A stretch of 64,000 bases of DNA from JAJFJD01 sp965228695. GTDB lineage: Bacteria > Pseudomonadota > Alphaproteobacteria > UBA8366. Where the stretch lies: positions 1,054,001-1,118,000 of the forward strand of contig CBDDIB010000002.1 in the NCBI GenBank assembly GCA_965228695.1, in the 5' to 3' direction. Shown piece by piece: positions 59,294-64,000 of this stretch. A program made the translations under genes and the position numbers. The notes beneath the pieces were generated by a model that did no database searches, was not told the DNA's origin, and saw only the letters and a program-made list of their open reading frames with translations. Each line of letters starts with the position of its first letter. Position 1 is the stretch's first letter.

Positions 59294-60955
59294 ATGACGG
59301 TCCAAATCACGGTTCCCGAACTTGGCGAGTCGGTCACCGAAGCCACCGTCGCCAAATGGCTCAAGCAGGTCGGTGACACGGTCGAGGTGGATGAGCCGTT
59401 GGTCGAGTTGGAAACCGACAAGGTTTCGCTCGAGGTGCCGGCGCCGTCCGCCGGCGTGATCACCGAGATCCTTGTGGAAGACGGGACCGATGTGGCCGTG
59501 GGCACCGTTCTGGGCAATGTCGACGAGAACGGTTCCGGCGCGGCAGCGAAACCGGCCGAGAAGGACAATTCCGAATCCGATGCGGATGCGGACGAAGCGC
59601 CGGAACCGAAAACCGAAGCCGAAGCCACGCCCGAGCCGGCCGCCGCGCCGGCACCGGCCGCGGATGGCGGCGGAAAATCGGTCGAGGTGGTGGTTCCCGA
59701 GGTCGGCGAATCGGTCACCGAAGGGACGATCGCGAAATGGTTGAAGCAGGTCGGTGATACCGTCGCCGTCGACGATCCGCTGGTCGAGTTGGAAACCGAC
59801 AAGGCGAGCGTCGAAATTCCGTCCACCGCGGCCGGCACGCTGACCGAAATCCGCGTCGAGGAAGGCGCGGACGTGGAGGTGGGCGCCGTCATCGCCGTCA
59901 TCGGCGAAGGGGACGGCGCATCGGCGGAATCGAAACCGGCGGCTGATACCGAACCGGCAGACACATCGTCCGGCGACTCTGCCGCTGCCGCCAAAGGGGA
60001 CAATTCTGCACTGTCGCCCGCGGTCCGCAAGCTGATCGAGGATAACGATCTCGACCCGGCATCGATCAAACCGACCGGTCCGAAGGGGCAGTTGACCAAG
60101 GGCGATGTCCTGGCCTTCATCGAGGGTGGCGGAAAATCGGCGAAGGAGGCCGAAGCTAAACCGGCGGCGAAGGCGCCGGCCAAGCCGAGTGCGCCGCAGC
60201 CCGCCGCGCCGGCCATCGTTCCCGCCGGCGAATTGCCGGACCGTCCGGAGGACCCGCGCGGCGAGGAACGCGTCCGCATGACGCGCCTGCGGCAGCGCAT
60301 CGCGCAGCGCCTGAAAGAGGCGCAGAACACCGCCGCGATGCTGACCACCTATAACGAGGTGGAGATGGATTCGCTGATGGCGCTGCGGTCGGAGTACCGC
60401 GACGCCTTCGAGAAGAAGCACGGCGTGCGTCTCGGCTTTTTATCGTTCTTCGTGAAGGCGGCGATCATCGCGCTCAAGGAAATTCCGGCAGTGAACGCCG
60501 AGATTTACGGCGATGAGATCATCTACAAGAACTATTACGATATCGGCGTCGCCGTCGGCACGCCGCAGGGCCTCGTCGTGCCGGTGGTGCGCGACGCGGA
60601 CCAGATGAGCTTCGCCGAGATCGAAGGCACGATCGCCGAATACGGCCGCCGCGCCCGCGACGGCAAGTTGACGGTCGCCGAAATGACCGGCGGCACCTTC
60701 ACCATCTCGAACGGCGGCGTCTACGGCTCGTTGATGTCGATGCCGATCCTCAACCCGCCGCAATCTGGCATCCTCGGCATGCATAAGATCCAGAAGCGCC
60801 CGATGGTGGACGGCGACGAGATCAAGATCGCCAACATGATGTATCTCGCCATGAGCTACGACCATCGGATCGTCGACGGCCGCGAGGCGGTGACCTTCCT
60901 GGTGCGCATGAAAGAGGTCCTTGAAGATCCGCAGCGCCTGCTGATCGACGTGTAG
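59294..60955 (+). CDS. sucB: Dihydrolipoyl succinyltransferase E2 with two lipoyl domains
   Basis: A 553-residue E2, longer than the usual ~400. Two lipoyl domains are present: the first with ELETDKVSLEVPAPSAG (residues about 38-55) and the second with ELETDKASVEIPSTAAG (about 160-190), each with the modified lysine in ETDK. Ala/Glu/Pro linkers join them. An E3-binding domain (LSPAVRKLIEDNDLDP, TGPKGQLTKGDVL) and the acyltransferase core with SYDHRIVDGREAV follow. Most 2-oxoglutarate E2 proteins have one lipoyl domain. AACGGAGGC precedes ATG 59294. No E3 (lpd) gene follows in the window. Confidence 0.95.
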   Translation: MTVQITVPELGESVTEATVAKWLKQVGDTVEVDEPLVELETDKVSLEVPAPSAGVITEILVEDGTDVAVGTVLGNVDENGSGAAAKPAEKDNSESDADADEAPEPKTEAEATPEPAAAPAPAADGGGKSVEVVVPEVGESVTEGTIAKWLKQVGDTVAVDDPLVELETDKASVEIPSTAAGTLTEIRVEEGADVEVGAVIAVIGEGDGASAESKPAADTEPADTSSGDSAAAAKGDNSALSPAVRKLIEDNDLDPASIKPTGPKGQLTKGDVLAFIEGGGKSAKEAEAKPAAKAPAKPSAPQPAAPAIVPAGELPDRPEDPRGEERVRMTRLRQRIAQRLKEAQNTAAMLTTYNEVEMDSLMALRSEYRDAFEKKHGVRLGFLSFFVKAAIIALKEIPAVNAEIYGDEIIYKNYYDIGVAVGTPQGLVVPVVRDADQMSFAEIEGTIAEYGRRARDGKLTVAEMTGGTFTISNGGVYGSLMSMPILNPPQSGILGMHKIQKRPMVDGDEIKIANMMYLAMSYDHRIVDGREAVTFLVRMKEVLEDPQRLLIDV

Positions 60956-61031
60956 GACCGCCCATTCGGTCGGACTCCTCGGAATGTGGTAGCCTTTCGT
61001 TAGACAGGGCTATCTTCGGGAGGGCTTGGTC

Positions 61032-62228
61032 ATGGGCGACGGCAATCTGAATGCCTACAACATCGAAGACCTGCGCCGGATGGCGAAACGCCGCCTGCCG
61101 CGCGGCATCTTCGAGTTCGTGGACCGCGGCTGCGAGGACGAGGTGGCGCTGCGCAATAACCGCGCGGCCTTCGAGGATATAAAGTTCCGCACCCATGTGC
61201 TGGCCGACGTTTCGACGCGGTCGCTCGATACCCGGATTTTCGGCAAGACCGCCAAGATGCCGTTCGGCGTCGCGCCCACGGGCACCGCGGGGCTGTTGTC
61301 CTTCGGCGGTGAGGTGGGGTTGGCCAAGGCGGCGGCCCGGGCCGGTGTGCCCTGCACGGTGGCGACCAACGGCATGACCTCGATGGAGGAGATCGCCGAC
61401 GCGGCCGGCGGCGATCTCTGGTTCCAGCTCTACATGTGGTCCGACAAGGACCTGAGTCTCAAGCTCGTGGACCGGGTAAAGTCGGTCGGCTTCGAGACGC
61501 TGATCGTCACCGTCGACTCGACGGTCGGCGGGAACCGCGAATACAACCACCGCAACGGGTTCGAGGTGCCGCTGCAATATACGCCGCGGATGATCGCCCA
61601 ACTCCTGGCCAAGCCGGAATGGCTGGTCACCTGCCTGCTGCGGCAGTTCGTAAAACGCGGCGTGCCCAAGTTCGAGAACTATCCGCCGGAGGTGATGGAC
61701 GGTCTGCTGTCGAAAACCTTCAAGCGGTCTTCCTTGAAGAACGAAACGCTCGATTGGGATGACTTCAAATTTCTGCGCGATCGCTGGCCCGGCAAGCTGG
61801 TGCTGAAGGGCGTGCTGCACCCGGACGATGCGGCCATGGCGGCCGACTGCGGCGCGGACGGGGTCATCGTCTCCAACCACGGCGGGCGCAGCCTGGACGC
61901 CTCCCTCGCGCCGATCCAGGCTCTGCCGGATATCGCCGCCCGCGTCGGCGGGCGCGTCACCGTGATCGTCGACAGCGGGTTTCGGCGCGGCACCGACGTG
62001 GTGAAGGGGCTCGCGCTCGGCGCGGATTTCGTGATGGCGGGCCGTCCCACGCTCTACGGCACCGCGGTCGCCGGCGAGGCCGGCGCCTACCGGGCGCTGG
62101 AAATATTCCGCGAAGAGATCGGCCGAGTCATGGGGCAACTCGGCCTGCACACGATCGACGAGATCGGCCCGGATTGCCTGTGGCAGCCCTCCGTCGCGGC
62201 GGCACCGATCCGCACGGCGGCGGAATAG
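61032..62228 (+). CDS. FMN-dependent alpha-hydroxy-acid dehydrogenase (LldD/mandelate dehydrogenase-like)
   Basis: A 398-residue TIM-barrel flavoprotein oxidising a 2-hydroxy acid, probably L-lactate, mandelate or a similar acid. Motifs: PRGIFEFVDRGCEDE, FGVAPTGTAGLLSF, LWFQLYMWSD, VDSTVGGNREYN and the catalytic histidine in SNHGGRSLD, then DSGFRRGTDVVKGLALGAD and the GRPTLYG phosphate loop. It has a membrane-binding-type insertion (TPRMIAQLLAKPEWLVTCLL), as in membrane mandelate/lactate dehydrogenases. The start is ATG 61032, seven bases after GGGAGGG. It is convergent with a CaiB gene. Confidence 0.9.
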   Translation: MGDGNLNAYNIEDLRRMAKRRLPRGIFEFVDRGCEDEVALRNNRAAFEDIKFRTHVLADVSTRSLDTRIFGKTAKMPFGVAPTGTAGLLSFGGEVGLAKAAARAGVPCTVATNGMTSMEEIADAAGGDLWFQLYMWSDKDLSLKLVDRVKSVGFETLIVTVDSTVGGNREYNHRNGFEVPLQYTPRMIAQLLAKPEWLVTCLLRQFVKRGVPKFENYPPEVMDGLLSKTFKRSSLKNETLDWDDFKFLRDRWPGKLVLKGVLHPDDAAMAADCGADGVIVSNHGGRSLDASLAPIQALPDIAARVGGRVTVIVDSGFRRGTDVVKGLALGADFVMAGRPTLYGTAVAGEAGAYRALEIFREEIGRVMGQLGLHTIDEIGPDCLWQPSVAAAPIRTAAE

Positions 62229-62229
62229 C

Positions 62230-63453
62230 CTAGATCACGCCGGACTCCGACAGCGCCGTCAGGCGCTCTTCGTCGATGCCCAGCAAGTCGCCGTAGACTT
62301 CCGCGTTATGCGCACCGACCGCCGGGCCAAGCCACTCGATGCCGCCGGGGGTGGCGCTCATGCGGGGCACCACGTTCTGCACCGCCACTTCGCCGGCGCG
62401 TTCGTCCTGGAACATCACGATATTGTCGCGCGCGGCGTATTGCGGGTCCTCGAAGATTTCGTCGATCGCCGCGACCATGCCGCAGGGCACCTGCGCCGCC
62501 TCGCATTCGCCCAGCACCTCGTCGCGGGTGCGGCCGCTGGTCCAGTGGGTGACCATGGCGTCGACCTCGTCGCGGCGTTCGTCGCGTTGCGGGTAGGTGC
62601 CGAACTCGCCGTCGCCCGCCACTTCCGGCCGGCCGATCAACTCGGCGAGGCGTTCGAAAATCTTGTCGCTGGTACACGCGATGGCGACCCAGCGGCCGTC
62701 CTTGGTCGGGTAATGGCTGTGCGGCACCGCGTTCTTCATCGCCGGTCCCATGCGCTGCCGGATGAAGCCGTTGGCGTGATAGGCCGAAGGTAATTCGTCG
62801 AGGAACCGGAAGATCGGCTCGTACAGGCCGATGTCGATCATCTGGCCCTCGCCGGTGATCTCGCGGGCCCGCAGTGCCATCATCGCGCCATACGCGCCGT
62901 AGAGCCCGGCGAGATAATCGGGGATCGTGGGCGAGCCCGGCGTCGAGGGGGGCCGGTCCGGATCGCCCGCCAGGAAGGACAGTCCGCCGAAGGCGTTGCC
63001 GATGCGCCCGAAGCCGGGCCGCCCTTTATACGGGCCGGTCTGGCCGTAGCCGGTAATCCGCACCATCACCAGTTTCGGGTTGTGCTTGCGCATCTCCTCC
63101 CAGCCCAGGCCCCATCCTTCCAGCGTGCCGGGCTGGAAATTCTCGATCAGCACGTCGGACTTGGCCGCGAGTTGGCGCAGGATGTCCGCCCCCTCCGGCG
63201 TGCGCAGGTCGAGCGTGACCGACTTCTTGTTGCGCGCCTCGCTGAGCCAGACCAGCGTGTCGCCGCAGTCGGTCGGCGTGCCGAACCGGCGCAAGGCGTC
63301 GCCGACGCGCGGCATCTCCACCTTGATGACCTCCGCGCCGAATTCGGCCAATTGCGTCGCGGCGAATGGTCCGGCCAAAAAAGCGGCGACGTCCAGCACG
63401 CGAAGCCCTTCCAGCGGTTTCGAGAGAGACGGGGTATCGGTCGGGGGTGTCAT
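62230..63453 (-). CDS. CaiB/BaiF family CoA-transferase
   Basis: A 407-residue class III CoA-transferase. The N-terminal LEGLRVLDVAAFLAGPFAAT, then QLAEFGAEVIKVE, and RNKKSVTLDLRTPEG with the active-site aspartate region in the next segment (DVLIENFQPG). PGFGRIGNAFGGLSFLAGD and IDIGLYEPIFRFLDE follow. It moves CoA between carboxylic acids, probably to activate an acid for the adjacent CitE-like lyase. The start is ATG 63453; the lyase gene stop lies 22 bases upstream. The stop faces the hydroxy-acid dehydrogenase gene with one base between. Confidence 0.93.
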   Translation of the reverse strand: MTPPTDTPSLSKPLEGLRVLDVAAFLAGPFAATQLAEFGAEVIKVEMPRVGDALRRFGTPTDCGDTLVWLSEARNKKSVTLDLRTPEGADILRQLAAKSDVLIENFQPGTLEGWGLGWEEMRKHNPKLVMVRITGYGQTGPYKGRPGFGRIGNAFGGLSFLAGDPDRPPSTPGSPTIPDYLAGLYGAYGAMMALRAREITGEGQMIDIGLYEPIFRFLDELPSAYHANGFIRQRMGPAMKNAVPHSHYPTKDGRWVAIACTSDKIFERLAELIGRPEVAGDGEFGTYPQRDERRDEVDAMVTHWTSGRTRDEVLGECEAAQVPCGMVAAIDEIFEDPQYAARDNIVMFQDERAGEVAVQNVVPRMSATPGGIEWLGPAVGAHNAEVYGDLLGIDEERLTALSESGVI

Positions 63454-63475
63454 TCTGTGAGGTCCTTCTTGGCTT

Positions 63476-64000
63476 CTACTGTTTCCCGTCGGCGGTGACG
63501 CCCGCGTGGCGCGCCACGGCCAGCACGCGCCGCGCCGGGGGCAGCATGTCGATGGCGATGAACTCCCCGTCGACCACCGCCGTGCCTTCGCCACGCGCGG
63601 TAGCGGCCTCGTACGCGCCGATGATTTTCTCGGCGCGGGCCACGTCCGCGGGCGTCGGCGTGAAGACCGCGTTGCTCACCGCGATCTGGTTGGGATGGAA
63701 GATCAGTTTACCGCAAAACCCGAAATCGCGCGCGATCTCGGCGTCGCGGCGGGTTTCTTCCTCGTTCTTCACGTCGAGGAAATAGGCCGCGTCGATCGCC
63801 TGCAGCTCCGCCATGCCCGCTGCCGCGGCGATCATCGCGCGTGGCGTCTGCAGCGTTTCCGGCGTGATCCGGCAGCCGGTCTCGGCGGCATAGTCGCCCG
63901 ACCCGAAGAACAGCGCGACCGTCCGGCCGCTGGCGGCCGCGATGTCCTTCACGTTGAACAGCCCCTCGGCGGTCTCGATCGTCAGGATGGTCGGCAGGTC
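63476..64000 (-). CDS. CitE-like CoA ester lyase, N-terminus beyond the window
   Basis: The last 174 codons of an HpcH/HpaI-family lyase; the start lies beyond 64000. Visible parts: TILTIETAEGLFN with the catalytic-site glutamate, ALFFGSGDYAAETG (the aspartate position), DFGFCGKLIFHPNQI and the C-terminal GTAVVDGEFIAIDM. With the CoA-transferase downstream, it suggests an acid is activated to its CoA ester and cleaved to acetyl- or propionyl-CoA plus a 2-oxo acid. It is distinct from the member at 40612, with which it shares the barrel but not the N-terminal context. Confidence 0.88.
   Translation of the reverse strand, partial: DLPTILTIETAEGLFNVKDIAAASGRTVALFFGSGDYAAETGCRITPETLQTPRAMIAAAAGMAELQAIDAAYFLDVKNEEETRRDAEIARDFGFCGKLIFHPNQIAVSNAVFTPTPADVARAEKIIGAYEAATARGEGTAVVDGEFIAIDMLPPARRVLAVARHAGVTADGKQ

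Overview
The window looks like a chromosomal segment of a GC-rich alphaproteobacterium, most probably of the Rhodospirillales type. The basis is the gene content and order: dapF-mtaB-ftsY back to back with ffh-rpsP-rimM-trmD-rplS, which runs directly into leu genes, plus sdhCDAB and an mdh-sucCD-sucA-sucB cluster. Start codons are mostly ATG with purine-rich ribosome sites, and many genes overlap by ATGA. I see no transposase, phage gene, CRISPR array, rRNA or tRNA. About 64 genes are supported; both edge genes are cut by the window.

Left part (1-18.7 kb), accessory metabolism and envelope. The window opens inside a cyclopropane-fatty-acid-synthase-like methyltransferase. It is followed by a GPH-type transporter, a DUF3833 lipoprotein and a convergent NTF2/SDR/DUF6134 operon, a set that recalls the sigma-E/ChrR singlet-oxygen and furan-fatty-acid clusters of other alphaproteobacteria. 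Next come an epimerase behind a LacI-like operator, a TPR/2OG-oxygenase fusion, a glycine-betaine-type methyltransferase, an Asp-box repeat protein and a heparan-acetyltransferase-like membrane protein. A sugar-acid operon (IlvD/Edd dehydratase plus two tandem SMP-30 lactonases) follows, then a polyprenyl-phosphate-sugar module (methyltransferase, GT2, LAB_N protein, GT39).

Middle (18.8-41.5 kb), housekeeping. It holds pgk, a Nudix hydrolase, yciB and two paralogous JmjC-like proteins, one of which has lost two of its three iron ligands. After these come ftsY-mtaB-dapF (minus strand) and ffh-rpsP-rimM-trmD-rplS (plus strand). The leucine region carries three tandem leuC copies around a single leuD, then leuB, a tiny secreted protein and a strong terminator, followed by asd, pdxY and a CitE-like lyase.

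A gene-free stretch of 1.63 kb (41482-43113) follows. It holds a compact multi-branched RNA-like fold, an AT-rich tract next to four DnaA-box-like sites (three spaced at about one helical turn), a cluster of GANTC sites and a structured leader in front of sdhC. It is a candidate replication origin, though not proven: no classical origin neighbours are present, and the ribosomal operon to its left would be transcribed against leftward replication.

Right part (43.1-64 kb), the TCA cycle. sdhCDAB, mdh, sucCD and sucAB are all on the plus strand. Together they encode succinate dehydrogenase, malate dehydrogenase, succinyl-CoA synthetase and the E1 and E2 of 2-oxoglutarate dehydrogenase; the E2 has two lipoyl domains and no lpd follows. 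Between them lie a PaiB-like flavoprotein, a PhyH/SAF-oxidoreductase/SDR operon, an outer-membrane barrel and zapE. The window closes with an FMN hydroxy-acid dehydrogenase convergent with a CaiB CoA-transferase and a second CitE-like lyase.
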